64,000 nt of DNA from an uncultured Clostridia bacterium (GCA_934444735.1 CAKSDE010000015.1:3656-67655), one strand, 5' to 3'; counted from the first letter of the stretch, positions 52,436 to 61,831 are shown. The notes: generated by a model not told the origin, from the sequence alone. Numbers and translations are program-made.

Positions 52436-55400
52436 ATGAATAACAAATTTTTTAAACGCATTTCAGCTGCTGTTGTTTCCGCCAGCCTTCTTGTTTCAAG
52501 TTCAGCGGTATTTGCGGATACAAACGGTATTTTTGCGATGTTGTCCGCCGACATAACTAAGGCCGGCAAAAGTGAAAAAGTTCGCATCATTGTTGAGCTT
52601 GAGGACGCACCGCTTCTTTCTTACGGCGGAAAAATCAGCACATATTCGAGTGTTTCCGATTTTCTCGCATCAAATGAAGTCCAAGTAATAGAACAAAAAC
52701 TTGATCAGAACCGCAAAGCCGTAAAAAAGGCGCTTGTGCAAAGTGGTATGGATTTCACCGTAAAACGTGAGTATTCTGCCGTAATGAACGGCTTGGCAGT
52801 AGAGGCTGATATTGCCGATCTGGACGCAATCAAAGAAACAGACGGCGTAAAAGACGCCTTTAGTGCAGAATTTTACAGTCTACCCGAGCCGATAAATACC
52901 TATTCGGACGGCGGAGTTTCCGCAATCGGCGGTGATATTGTCGGCGAAGAGCTTGGTCTTACCGGCAAAAACAGTGCTGTTGCAATTCTCGATACGGGGC
53001 TTGATTTATCTCACCCGGCTTTTTCGTCGGTAAACAGTCCGAAATATTCCAAAGATGATATTGAAAATGTAATTAAAAACAATAAAATGACAATCGGTAA
53101 ACTGAACGTTTCCAAAGTCTATATAAACGATAAAATCCCGTACGCGTATGATTATGCCGATGTGGATACCAACGTTTCGGGCGGTGACTCCCACGGTACT
53201 CACGTTGCCGGAATTGTCGGCGCGAACAGCGGCGGAGTCGTTGAAGGTGTCGCGCCCGACGCACAGCTTTTCATTATGAAAGTGTTCGGCGATTCCACAG
53301 GCGGCGCGTATGATGATGATATTTTGGCGGCGCTCGACGATTCTGTCAAATTCGGTGTGGATTCCATAAATATGAGTCTCGGTTCAACGGCAGGATTTTC
53401 CGAAAGTGCCTATAAATCCATGCGCGAGGTCTATAACCGCGTAAAAGATTCGGGAATCGCTCTTTACTGCGCCGCAGGAAACGAATACAGCTCGACTTAT
53501 CAGAACACAGCCGGCAATGACCTGCCGAAAGCAACAGAGCCGGACAACGGTACCGTTGCTTCGCCGTCCACATATGAAGCGGCTCTTTCGGTTGCGAGCA
53601 TGAACAATATCGAAACGACCTCCATATATCTGCTTGCAAACGGCAGAAAAATCCGTTATAATGATCCGTCCGAAAAAGCAAGCGGTCAGCTTATATCGCT
53701 TTCGGGTACCTTTGAGTATGTTGATTGTGGTATAGGTGCGGCGGCAGATTTTTCAGATAAAAATTTAAAAGGGAAAATCGCTTTGATAAGACGTGCCGGT
53801 GAAGAAAACGGCGAAATTCTCACCTTTGCACAAAAAGAAACAAATGCAAAAAATGCAGGTGCGATTGCTGCGATTATTTACGATAATGTAGACGGTGCTC
53901 TTGTAAATATGTCAACCGACAATAAGATACCGTGTGTGTTTATCAGTAAGGCAGACGGTGAGTATCTTTGCGAACAAGCTGACAAACACCTTTCGGTAAG
54001 CGAAGATTATGTTGACAGATTTAAAGACAGTTACAGCGGAAAGATGAGCGACTTTTCGTCTTGGGGCATAACTCCGGATTTAAAACTAAAACCTGAAATT
54101 ACAGCTCCCGGCGGAGATATTTATTCCACACTTCCAAACGGACTTTACGGAAATATGAGCGGCACATCGATGGCGTCACCTCATATGGCAGGTGCTGCTG
54201 CCGTTATGAAGCAGTATATTTGCGAGGATAAAAACGGGCTTAATATGACAACCGCCGAAAGAACAAGTCTTTTTAATGCTCTGATGATGAGTACGGCAGT
54301 CCCCGTTAAAGATGAAAACGGTATTCCGTATTCACCGAGAAAACAAGGCGCAGGACTCGTCCAGCTGCAAAATGCCGTAAAGGCAAATGCTTTTCTTCTA
54401 AACACAGATAACGGCAGACCGAAAGGCGAATTGGGGTATAATGAAAGCGGAAATTATTCCTTTGCTTTTAAAGCGGTTTCCATGAGCGGCAGTTCAATCC
54501 AATATGAGCCATCGGTAACCGTTCTTACAGAAGATACCGTCACAGAAAACGGTATTGTGTATATGGCACAAAGAGCTAGAGAGCTTTCAAGCGATGAGGT
54601 AACTGTCAGCATTCCCGATAAAATAACACTTTCGGCAAACGGTGAATCCGAGATAAATGTAAAAATTGAATTGACCGAAAAAGGTAAAGCTAACCTGAAA
54701 AAAGATTTCCCGAACGGAATATATATCGATGGGTATGTAACGCTCAACCCAATACAAAACGGAGAGGTTACGCTTTTCTATCCGTTTATGGGATTTTTCG
54801 GTGATTGGTCGGCTCTTTCCATGTTTGATTCGGATATATACGATGATAAAACAGCGTCAATCTGCGAAACTCAGATCGGACAGTTCAGAAACAGCGACGG
54901 CGGCGGATATATCCTCGGACATAACTATTATGTTGACGGTTCGGAGAAGTATAATGCCGATAAAACCGCAATAAAGGGGAATGAATCCGGCAAAAACGTT
55001 ACCGCAGCCGTTTCTCTTTTGAGAAATGCCGACAAGCTCACATTTTCCGTAGATGATTCCGACGGAAATACCGTTTACAGCGAAAGCTTGTCAAAGGTTT
55101 CAAAAACCTACCACTCCTCCGAAGGATTTTACACGCCTATGGCGCCCAAAGGCTGGGAACCGTTCGATACATGGAACGCACCGCTTGACGACGGTAACTA
55201 TGTTTACAAAATCACAGCGGCATTGGGCGGCAAAGAAGAAACAAAAACCTTCCCGATTGTAATAGACAGCATAGCGCCGGAGGTTATTTCAAGCAGAATT
55301 GAGGGCGCCAACTGGATTGTGACCGTTCACGACAATCATTATATTCAGGGTGCGTGTGCAACGGCAAACGGAAATGAGCCGCTGACCGAATGGATTGAGC

Positions 55401-56419
55401 CGGACGCTGACGCCGCAGATAAAACAACAGAAATCACATTTGACCTGTCGTCCTCTGAATTTAAAGGTCTCACGCAGGCAAAAATTGCACTGATAGATTA
55501 TGCCGGAAACACTTATCTTTCAGATTACTACTCACTTTCGGGGGCGTCAATCGTATATCCGCAGTCGGTAACGCTTGATAAATCGTCGCTGATATTAAGC
55601 GAAGGTGAAAGTGCAAAGCTTTCGGCTGAAGTTATGCCGAAAAATGCCTCGAACAGAACCGTTACCTGGAGCAGCTCTGACACAAATGTGGCGGAGATAT
55701 CACAAAACGGAGAAGTTAAAGCGAAAAAAGCCGGGAGTGCTGTCATTACAGCTGAAACGGTAAACGGAATAAAAGCAAGCTGCGAGATAACAGTAAATGC
55801 AAAAACACCCGAAACAATTCCTGTCACGGCAGCAGTCACAGCAAAAAAGAATACCTTTGCCGGCGATATAATACCGTTTGGATTCCAACTCGGAAACATG
55901 AAAAAAGTTGCAACCGTCTCCTTCACATTTGAAAAAGATGACGTTTTGCAATATATGAATCTGATCGGCAAGAACGGATTTACCCCGCTCGGAATCAAGT
56001 GGAATGATGATAATACCGCAACGATAGCTCTGTCTTACTTGCAAAACGGAGCCGGCGGAAGTGTGACTAAATCAGAGCTTTTCGATATTGCCGAGGTTCA
56101 GTTTAAAGAAATTCTCAGTGATATGTCTGTTGGGATAAAGCTTATCGATGTTTCCGCAACAGGATATGACGAAAACGGAAAAGCAGTTTACTTTACAACT
56201 AAGATTACCGCGGCAAATGCAAATACAACTGTAAGCGACAAGCCAAGCTGCGATGTAAACGGTGACGGTATAATTGATCTTCTCGATATAACATATTGTC
56301 AAAAATATTATCGCAAAGGCGCAAGCTCGTCTGATTGGAACGATTTTAAGCATTGCGATTTAGATGGCAGTGGTTTGATTGATATACAGGATTTAATTAT
56401 TATTCTGCAAGCAATGTAA
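52436..56419 (+). CDS. Dockerin-bearing subtilisin-type serine protease (S8)
   Basis: The 1327-residue secreted protease has a signal peptide (about 1-27) and an I9-like propeptide (about 40-145). The S8 catalytic domain has Asp186 (I-L-D-T-G), His253 (S-H-G-T-H-V-A-G) and Ser578 (G-T-S-M-A-S-P-H). A PA domain is inserted between His and Ser (about 390-510), as in lactocepin and C5a-peptidase-type enzymes. Fn3-like domains, a Big_2 Ig domain (about 1040-1120), a cohesin-like domain (about 1125-1260) and a C-terminal dockerin (about 1265-1327; D-V-N-G-D-G-I-I-D, D-L-D-G-S-G-L-I-D) follow. The dockerin replaces the usual LPXTG or SLH anchor and implies assembly on a cohesin. Divergent from the cohesin/SLH operon. 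Confidence 0.92.
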   Translation: MNNKFFKRISAAVVSASLLVSSSAVFADTNGIFAMLSADITKAGKSEKVRIIVELEDAPLLSYGGKISTYSSVSDFLASNEVQVIEQKLDQNRKAVKKALVQSGMDFTVKREYSAVMNGLAVEADIADLDAIKETDGVKDAFSAEFYSLPEPINTYSDGGVSAIGGDIVGEELGLTGKNSAVAILDTGLDLSHPAFSSVNSPKYSKDDIENVIKNNKMTIGKLNVSKVYINDKIPYAYDYADVDTNVSGGDSHGTHVAGIVGANSGGVVEGVAPDAQLFIMKVFGDSTGGAYDDDILAALDDSVKFGVDSINMSLGSTAGFSESAYKSMREVYNRVKDSGIALYCAAGNEYSSTYQNTAGNDLPKATEPDNGTVASPSTYEAALSVASMNNIETTSIYLLANGRKIRYNDPSEKASGQLISLSGTFEYVDCGIGAAADFSDKNLKGKIALIRRAGEENGEILTFAQKETNAKNAGAIAAIIYDNVDGALVNMSTDNKIPCVFISKADGEYLCEQADKHLSVSEDYVDRFKDSYSGKMSDFSSWGITPDLKLKPEITAPGGDIYSTLPNGLYGNMSGTSMASPHMAGAAAVMKQYICEDKNGLNMTTAERTSLFNALMMSTAVPVKDENGIPYSPRKQGAGLVQLQNAVKANAFLLNTDNGRPKGELGYNESGNYSFAFKAVSMSGSSIQYEPSVTVLTEDTVTENGIVYMAQRARELSSDEVTVSIPDKITLSANGESEINVKIELTEKGKANLKKDFPNGIYIDGYVTLNPIQNGEVTLFYPFMGFFGDWSALSMFDSDIYDDKTASICETQIGQFRNSDGGGYILGHNYYVDGSEKYNADKTAIKGNESGKNVTAAVSLLRNADKLTFSVDDSDGNTVYSESLSKVSKTYHSSEGFYTPMAPKGWEPFDTWNAPLDDGNYVYKITAALGGKEETKTFPIVIDSIAPEVISSRIEGANWIVTVHDNHYIQGACATANGNEPLTEWIEPDADAADKTTEITFDLSSSEFKGLTQAKIALIDYAGNTYLSDYYSLSGASIVYPQSVTLDKSSLILSEGESAKLSAEVMPKNASNRTVTWSSSDTNVAEISQNGEVKAKKAGSAVITAETVNGIKASCEITVNAKTPETIPVTAAVTAKKNTFAGDIIPFGFQLGNMKKVATVSFTFEKDDVLQYMNLIGKNGFTPLGIKWNDDNTATIALSYLQNGAGGSVTKSELFDIAEVQFKEILSDMSVGIKLIDVSATGYDENGKAVYFTTKITAANANTTVSDKPSCDVNGDGIIDLLDITYCQKYYRKGASSSDWNDFKHCDLDGSGLIDIQDLIIILQAM

Positions 56420-56442
56420 AATGCATCAATCAAAAAAGTCTG

Positions 56443-56487
56443 TAAAAAAATCCTCCTATGATATTTTATCATAGGAGGATTTTTTTC
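56443..56487 (+). terminator. Terminator of the subtilase gene
   Basis: A 20-bp perfect stem (56443-56462 with 56466-56485) is followed by T residues; the A-rich opposite side lets it work in both directions. Confidence 0.92.
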
Positions 56488-56526
56488 TGCAATACTGCCT
56501 GAATATTCCGTTAATATTTGTATCTC

Positions 56527-57219
56527 TCAGCTTTCGAGTATTACCGCAGCAACACCGCTTTTAAGATTGTCGGACTCAGCATATATTTTGAGTTCTCCCT
56601 CAACAGTACCCACCTGTACCGCAACGGTAATTCTGCCGGCTCTCATACGACGGCTTGTAAGATGCGCCGGATTATGGTCTGTAACGTCCGACCCGGTACC
56701 GACAACCTTGCCCAATCCGTTTGTGCTGAATGAAACATACGGGGAGGCTGTAGGCACTTCTCTTCCCTTGCTGTCGGTGCAGTAACAGCTTATAACCGCT
56801 ATATCTGTACCGTTTGCCTTTTCTACGGTGTTTTCAAGCTTTAAGTTCAGTTTAACGGCTTTTCCCGTAGTTTCCCGTGTATCACTGCAAACGATTCTGC
56901 CTCCGTTTATACCGTCAACTCTTATTGTACCGGGACAATATTCCACGTCCCATTCACCGTGACCGTACCTTTCAATCTTTTTTCTGCCAAGACTTTTACC
57001 GTTTAAAAACAATTCCGCCTCCTCACAGTTTGTGTACGCCCACACGGATATGTGTTCTCCCTCCATACCCTCAAAGTTCCAATGAGGCAGCAGGTGAACA
57101 ATGGGATTGTCATCTATCCAGTGCGTTTGATTTTGGTATAAAACCCCGTCCTTTTCCTTTAATTCGTAGCCTTTATAGCACACCCAATTTGATTTTGAGT
57201 TTTCAAAAAAATCTTTCAT
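56527..57219 (-). pseudogene. C-terminal fragment of a family 2 glycoside hydrolase
   Basis: The 230-residue frame matches only the end of GH2 beta-galactosidase-like enzymes: a DUF4982-type module (about 35-130; H-L-L-P-H-W-N-F-E-G, A-E-L-F-L-N-G-K-S-L-G-R) and a final Ig-like sandwich (about 135-230; G-R-E-V-P-T-A). The sugar-binding domain and the catalytic TIM barrel, some 600 residues, are missing, and the upstream 120 bp hold nothing similar. It has an AGAGGT site and an ATG at 57219, so a non-enzymatic binding fragment may still be made. Most likely a deletion remnant. Confidence 0.8.
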
Positions 57220-57341
57220 ATAGTTTACCTCTTTTTTATATAAATCAACTAATATCAGCTTTTATCTAAAAATGAGCAGGTCAAACAGACCTATGTATTT
57301 TTGCTCATTATAATTTTCTTGTTTTAGTCTTTTTTTCAAAA

Positions 57342-57893
57342 TTATTCAGTTTTATAGTTTTCGACAAAGCTCTTTTCGGCAAGCGTCATATCGTGCTTTC
57401 TGCCATTTTGTGATGTAAGATATTCATACGCTTTTCTGCGTATTTTGTTCAATACGGTTTTTCTCATAGCCCGTACCGCCCTGTCAGTTTTGCCTTGCAA
57501 CTCTGCAATTTTCGTAGTGCTTAACCCCTTAACCGCTGTCAGATACAATAATTCCTTGTGTTCGTCTTTCAAGTCTTTTAAGATGTCATATAAATATCCG
57601 TCTGTTAAAAGCTCTTGTATTTCATATGGACTGTCAAATATAGCGTCTAAAAATTCGCCCTTTCGTATCTGCTTTTCAAGAGCGGTATTTAAGTTTCTCG
57701 GAAAAACTGTACCCCAAGACGCTTCGCCGTATTCAAGCGGATATTCCTCATTGTTAAGGGTAACAGAACTTCTGTAGAAGTTTACTCTGAAATCCCCATC
57801 TATATCAACAAGCTCAGGTTCTGCTAAACCGTATTTTGAAAATTAATCAAACATACAGGGAATCCTGCTTCTCAATTCTTCAATTATTCTCAT
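57342..57893 (-). pseudogene. Fused remnant: COG2865 regulator end joined to sigma-70-like factor
   Basis: One frame runs from an ATG at 57893 through a TAA (57845-57843) to the stop at 57342. The first part (M-R-I-I-E-E-L-R-S-R, then K-Y-G-L-A-E-P-E-L, G-D-F-R-V-N-F-Y-R) is the C-terminal tail of AlbA_2/COG2865 ATP-binding regulators. It continues in frame into a sigma-70-like protein (Y-P-L-E-Y-G-E-A-S-W-G-T, then region-4 helix-turn-helix L-S-T-T-K-I-A-E-L). No ATG lies after the internal stop; the only late start is a TTG at 57572 that would give a bare helix-turn-helix. The join of two unrelated ends marks a deletion. Confidence 0.7.
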
Positions 57894-57942
57894 ACTATTT
57901 TGCCAGACAGTGTCTGGCATTTTGAATCACTTCAATAAATTT

Positions 57943-58811
57943 TTATCTTAGAACATCCTTCCAATTAGCCGGGAATCCCATAAGTTCCATTTTAACATTT
58001 GGATATTTATCGAGCAAAGTTTCAATTAGATCAATAAAATTATTCCAGTGTCTATCCCTCGGAAGAATATTGCTTAAACACACCAATGTGGCAAATACTC
58101 TCACGCTGCTAATTCCCTGCTTTGTATACTGCTTATATAAAGCAGGTGTTTTTGAAAGATTCATATTATACAGTCTTCCATAATGCGCACATATATTTCT
58201 GACAAATGCTATATGCTCAATCCAGCTTTCAAGATATGTATATTTAACATCATATATCTGAGCTACCGCTTTCTTATCTTCCTGCTTCATATTCTTATAA
58301 AACTTAGACAAAGTTCCGAAACTGAACAATTCAATTAAGGCATACATCGGGATTTTATCCGTTTCATAGTCGTTTCTGAAATTCTTAACGAAAGCAGATT
58401 TGCTATTTCTATCGACCTCACTATTAATTTCTGCCAAGAAGTGACTATGATAATCTTCATTTTCAAAATTGTCAGCGTCCTCATATCCAAAGTTGCCATA
58501 TTTATACGAAAAATGATTTGCAATTCGACACTTCAAATTTATTTCTACTTTTTCAATTTGAGCAAACAATGCCTTCTGAAATTACAATTGAACAGATACA
58601 ATTCCTTTATCATATCAAATGTAACTCCCTGATTGTAATTGTCATTTTTCTTTTTGAGTCCTATGCTATATGCTTTTATCAATCTGAAATAAGACACATC
58701 ATTAAGAAATTCTTTAACTTCTCCCTCGTCATTTATAACAAGACCGAGTTCTTTTAGATTTTCAACCTATTCATCTATAGTCATAGGGACTTGATGCTTT
58801 TTCAATTCCAT
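57943..58811 (-). pseudogene. AbiF/Abi_2-type HEPN RNase toxin, inactivated
   Basis: The gene originally encoded about 289 residues. Reading from the ATG at 58811, the family start M-T-I-D-E is followed by an in-frame TAG (58769-58767, expected Gln). The homologous frame continues through N-D-V-S-Y-F-R-L-I-K-A-Y to N-C-N-F-R. There, near 58573-58577, loss of one base shifts the frame; the remainder (57943-58569) reads on as F-A-Q-I-E-K-V-E-I-N-L-K. The HEPN active-site motif R-N-I-C-A-H (R-x4-H, codons near 58200-58185) is intact. The family cleaves RNA and blocks phage growth; here the toxin cannot be made full length. Confidence 0.82.
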
Positions 58812-58837
58812 CTTTTCACTTCTGTATAAATTAAATG

Positions 58838-58882
58838 ACCCGACGTGGTCCGCATCGTTAAGAGGCGTGTCGGGTTCTGTTA
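58838..58882 (-). ncRNA. Hairpin RNA upstream of the Abi pseudogene (abiF-RNA-like)
   Basis: ACCCGACGTG (58838-58847) pairs with CGTGTCGGGT (58866-58875), a 10-position stem with G-U pairs, around an 18-nt loop. It is placed between an intact promoter and the Abi start codon. Noncoding RNAs upstream of AbiF genes are known and have been proposed as RNA antitoxins. I assign this by position and structure only. Confidence 0.55.
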
Positions 58883-58887
58883 ATATT

Positions 58888-58916
58888 ATTGTACTCATTT
58901 TTAATGGAAATGTCAA
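58888..58916 (-). promoter_or_regulatory. Promoter of the Abi hairpin RNA and pseudogene
   Basis: On the minus strand TTGACA (58916-58911) and TACAAT (58893-58888) with a 17-bp spacer; it appears fully intact. Confidence 0.82.
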
Positions 58917-58944
58917 TACTTTTCACGAAATTAGCTTTAATTTT

Positions 58945-59289
58945 TTAATCAAACAGGCAAATTTTTTTATATTCTACTAAATAATTATTATGTCTGCTAT
59001 TTCGGAAAACGACATTTTCTAATGCGCTGCCGATGCCGGTATAGTGCCACAATTTTTTATAGTTAATATATGCCTGTACCGGAAGATATGTAGTTCTCTC
59101 ATAGAGCATAGGATATACGGTCTCGCCGTTCACATTTTTCAGTGTCTGAACCTGTCCGTTTGTCTTGATTACAAAATCGCCCCGAAGTTCAGATTGTACC
59201 TTTTGAATGATTCCGTTTGCCGATGCGCCGACAACGATACCTGCTGCAAGTGCGCCTGTTGCATTAATTGCCGTAAGTCTTTTGTTCAT
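58945..59289 (-). pseudogene. Truncated stalk-domain protein
   Basis: The frame opens with a signal-like segment (about 1-25) and the first half of a stalk domain (about 38-75; D-F-V-I-K-T-N-G-Q, then R-T-T-Y-L-P-V-Q-A). After that motif the usual alternating pattern is lost, and the last ~40 residues resemble nothing in the family. The most likely explanation is a deletion or rearrangement inside the domain. A GGAG site precedes the ATG at 59289, so a short product could still be made. Confidence 0.6.
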
Positions 59290-59315
59290 AATTCATTCTC
59301 CATTCTGTTAATTTA

Positions 59316-59768
59316 TTAGTCTTTATCCACTTCCCATTTGTAGATTATTCCGGTCTGAGCGTCAATCTCAGCATCATACTCTACATAGTCCTTGATAAAC
59401 TCAATCTCATATTCCCATCTGCCATCGTCAAAATCAAGCTGTGCTTTCTTAAAATACACTTGATTTTCGGTAAATCCCGCTTTTTTCAGTGCAATTTCTT
59501 TTGCCTGTTCAAGTGATATCTTTACATCTCCGCTTTGACTATTGGGTTGTTGAACGGTATTATACGAACCTGCTTGCGGCAAAGATTGATTGCTGTTTTG
59601 ACTGCTTCCAAACCTGTCCGCATCCGTAACAGTCGGGACTCTCACTCTATGTGCGGTCAGATTATTCCATATATGCTGTGCTGTTCCCGACATTACCATT
59701 CCAGCCGTAAAACATATAGCGCAAAGCGTCAAAATAAGTATAATTCTCTTTTTATTACCTATACGAAT
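59316..59768 (-). CDS. PepSY-domain membrane protein with a non-standard start
   Basis: The product has an N-terminal transmembrane or signal segment, a Ser/Asn/Gln-rich linker and a C-terminal PepSY domain (last ~70 residues; Q-A-K-E-I-A-L-K-K-A-G, ending I-I-Y-K-W-E-V). PepSY domains may regulate extracellular proteases, which fits the adjacent papain-like gene. No ATG fits the ribosome binding site. AAAGGAGAGG is followed by ATT at 59768, and the following codons read R-I-G-N-K-K-R-I-I-L-I-L, a perfect-looking N terminus. The first normal alternative is a TTG at 59732. Either ATT is used as a rare start or an ATG has mutated. Confidence 0.68.
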   Translation of the reverse strand: MRIGNKKRIILILTLCAICFTAGMVMSGTAQHIWNNLTAHRVRVPTVTDADRFGSSQNSNQSLPQAGSYNTVQQPNSQSGDVKISLEQAKEIALKKAGFTENQVYFKKAQLDFDDGRWEYEIEFIKDYVEYDAEIDAQTGIIYKWEVDKD

Positions 59769-59784
59769 CCTCTCCTTTCCTACA

Positions 59785-61353
59785 TTACAATTCTGCTGCC
59801 GGACATTCCGGCAACATTTCAGGCAGGCTGTTCCATAAGAATGCCTTAAACCTTATATTGTTTTCTTTTTCCCACTCCGCCGGCACCGTAACCGTCTGTT
59901 CTTTCCCATTGTCAAAATCAACGGACACGATGCGCACATCCGACAACTGCTCATTTTCATATCTGGCAAGAATAAGCTGTTTTTTGCCGCTTGTGCCGCT
60001 TAAATTTACCGTTTTCTCATCTGCAAATGAAACAGCGCTTTTCTCTTTTTTAATATTTTTCGTAAAAACCTTTATTCTCACCGCCACAGGCGACGCACTC
60101 CATCCGCTGCGATACCAATATGATTTCCCATCATTCTCGCTCATGGTTATATATGCATTTGTTACCTTTACAACCGCCGCAAAATTACTGCCTTGTTTTA
60201 TCTCGACCGGATCATCAAGTTCTATACAATTAAATCCGCCATATTCAAAATATGTTGTTTTTGTTGCGGCAAGCGTTGCTGTTTGAGGATCAAAATATCC
60301 ATCCTGTGTTTCCGTTACATCTGTGTAGATTTCAACCGTACATTCGGTATTTTCTCCGACCGTATTCACACTGACAGCTTTAATCTGCTCCGTTGTATTG
60401 TCGCTTCCGCCTTTTGCCGTGAACACATTTGCTGCCTGCTTAATCTGCAGGAGGCTTCCCGCACCGATATCAGATACCGACGCATCGTAAAAATAGTTGT
60501 TATCATATTTGTCATTCATAACATAGTCAAACGCATAAATCTGTTCACAGGTTACTTCGTATGAAAGATAAAAATACGGGAGTGAACTATAGCTGTTTTT
60601 AACAAGCCAGCCGCCGTCCGTTGTTGTCTTGCCCGGATAAAAGCTGTCCGCCGGAATGGTATCGTCCCAGCCGATTACGGTGCAGGCATGCGGTGAGCTG
60701 CCTTTCTCGCCGTTCGGATTGTAATAATAGGTCTGCCTCATATTGTTATATGAAAATGTAACCGCACCGTATTTCACGATTGCCCGTTTCATTTTCTCTC
60801 TTGCCGCTTTGTCCGCATCAAGCCTTCTTCCATCAACGGAAATTGCGCTCTCCAGCCTATATGCCGCATTTTCCCAACCGTTTGCGTCATCTGCAATACC
60901 TGATTTCACAGGTCCGCACCATTCCGACAACAGCGCGGCGGCATATTTTGTTCCGCTTCCGGCATATTTCCAGTTCCCCGCTTCGTTTGTTTTTTCACCA
61001 TTGGTGTTTCCAAGCGGATCTGCGCCTCTGTTATGTCTTGCAAATCCTATCTGATGCGGTGATAAAAATGCCGTTCTTGCACTGACATTTTTGTCGATAC
61101 CGCTTCTGATTATCGAGGCTTCGGAGGCACTTGCCGTCGAATACGCCCAGCAAAGCGAGGTGTCTCCCTGATCTCTTACCGGCGTTATGATTCCATATTC
61201 GCGGGCGTCGAATTTCAACTGCGACACGAGATATTCAATATCGGTATTTCGTAAAGACTCCGGGGTTTTCCCGCTGCTTGCCGACACCGTGTCAGATATC
61301 AGCATAACAATACATACCGCACAAATAAAATACTCTGTTATCTTTTTTTTCAT
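59785..61353 (-). CDS. Secreted papain-type (C1A) cysteine protease
   Basis: The 522-residue protein has a signal peptide (about 1-26) and a C1A protease domain: oxyanion Gln62 (V-R-D-Q-G), nucleophile Cys68 (S-L-C-W-A-Y-S), His222 (P-H-A-C-T-V-I-G-W) and Asn253 (V-K-N-S-Y). A lectin-like beta domain (about 280-430) follows, as is common in Clostridia members. The end is the shared C-terminal domain (F-K-A-F-L-W-N-S-L-P-E-M-L-P). All catalytic residues are present, so it is probably active despite the decayed neighbourhood. The ATG at 61353, eight nt after AAAGGAG, replaces a longer open frame. Confidence 0.9.
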   Translation of the reverse strand: MKKKITEYFICAVCIVMLISDTVSASSGKTPESLRNTDIEYLVSQLKFDAREYGIITPVRDQGDTSLCWAYSTASASEASIIRSGIDKNVSARTAFLSPHQIGFARHNRGADPLGNTNGEKTNEAGNWKYAGSGTKYAAALLSEWCGPVKSGIADDANGWENAAYRLESAISVDGRRLDADKAAREKMKRAIVKYGAVTFSYNNMRQTYYYNPNGEKGSSPHACTVIGWDDTIPADSFYPGKTTTDGGWLVKNSYSSLPYFYLSYEVTCEQIYAFDYVMNDKYDNNYFYDASVSDIGAGSLLQIKQAANVFTAKGGSDNTTEQIKAVSVNTVGENTECTVEIYTDVTETQDGYFDPQTATLAATKTTYFEYGGFNCIELDDPVEIKQGSNFAAVVKVTNAYITMSENDGKSYWYRSGWSASPVAVRIKVFTKNIKKEKSAVSFADEKTVNLSGTSGKKQLILARYENEQLSDVRIVSVDFDNGKEQTVTVPAEWEKENNIRFKAFLWNSLPEMLPECPAAEL

Positions 61354-61375
61354 ACGCACCACTCCTTTTATAGCT

Positions 61376-61831
61376 TTACCATAAATCTCCGACTTCTTCG
61401 CCTTCCCCAACAATGCCTCCGCCCGTTTCAGACTGCTTTTTGCTATATACGGACGCTGTCCCGCCAATCGGTTTAATTGTGAGAAAGTCTTCCCGGATAT
61501 ATGCACGCAGATATACGCCGGTCTCATAGTCGCTTTCGCTGATATTTACGGGTTCCGTCTGCACTCTGATAACATGCTCATTTTCTGCAGCTTCCGTACC
61601 GGATATTTTCTTTATTGTAATCTCCGTCATAACTCCGCCGACATATTTTGCAAGAATCAGCGCGGCGTCCTCATATTTTTCTTCTATTACCGCCGTCGCT
61701 CTGTATCCGCCCAGCAAAAGTGTATACGCTTTTTTACCGTTATTATCGATAATTTCAGCCTTATCCGCCGCTACATTCAGTGTACATTTCTGTCTTATAA
61801 CTCTGTTTCTTGTCGGCGCTTTTATTTTTAT
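61376..61831 (-). pseudogene. Relic of a secreted protein's shared C-terminal domain
   Basis: The frame is open from 61831 but has no ATG; a TTG at 61717 would give 113 residues. The translation (G-K-K-A-Y-T-L-L-L-G-G-Y, L-I-L-A-K-Y, then R-A-Y-I-R-E-D-F-L-T-I-K-P) resembles the C-terminal domain that ends the protease just downstream. It looks like the tail of a truncated relative of that protein. Confidence 0.55.

Noticed and set aside
46046..56419. A classical plant-wall cellulosome
   Set aside because: No glycoside hydrolase with a dockerin is encoded in the window; the dockerin-bearing enzyme is a protease.
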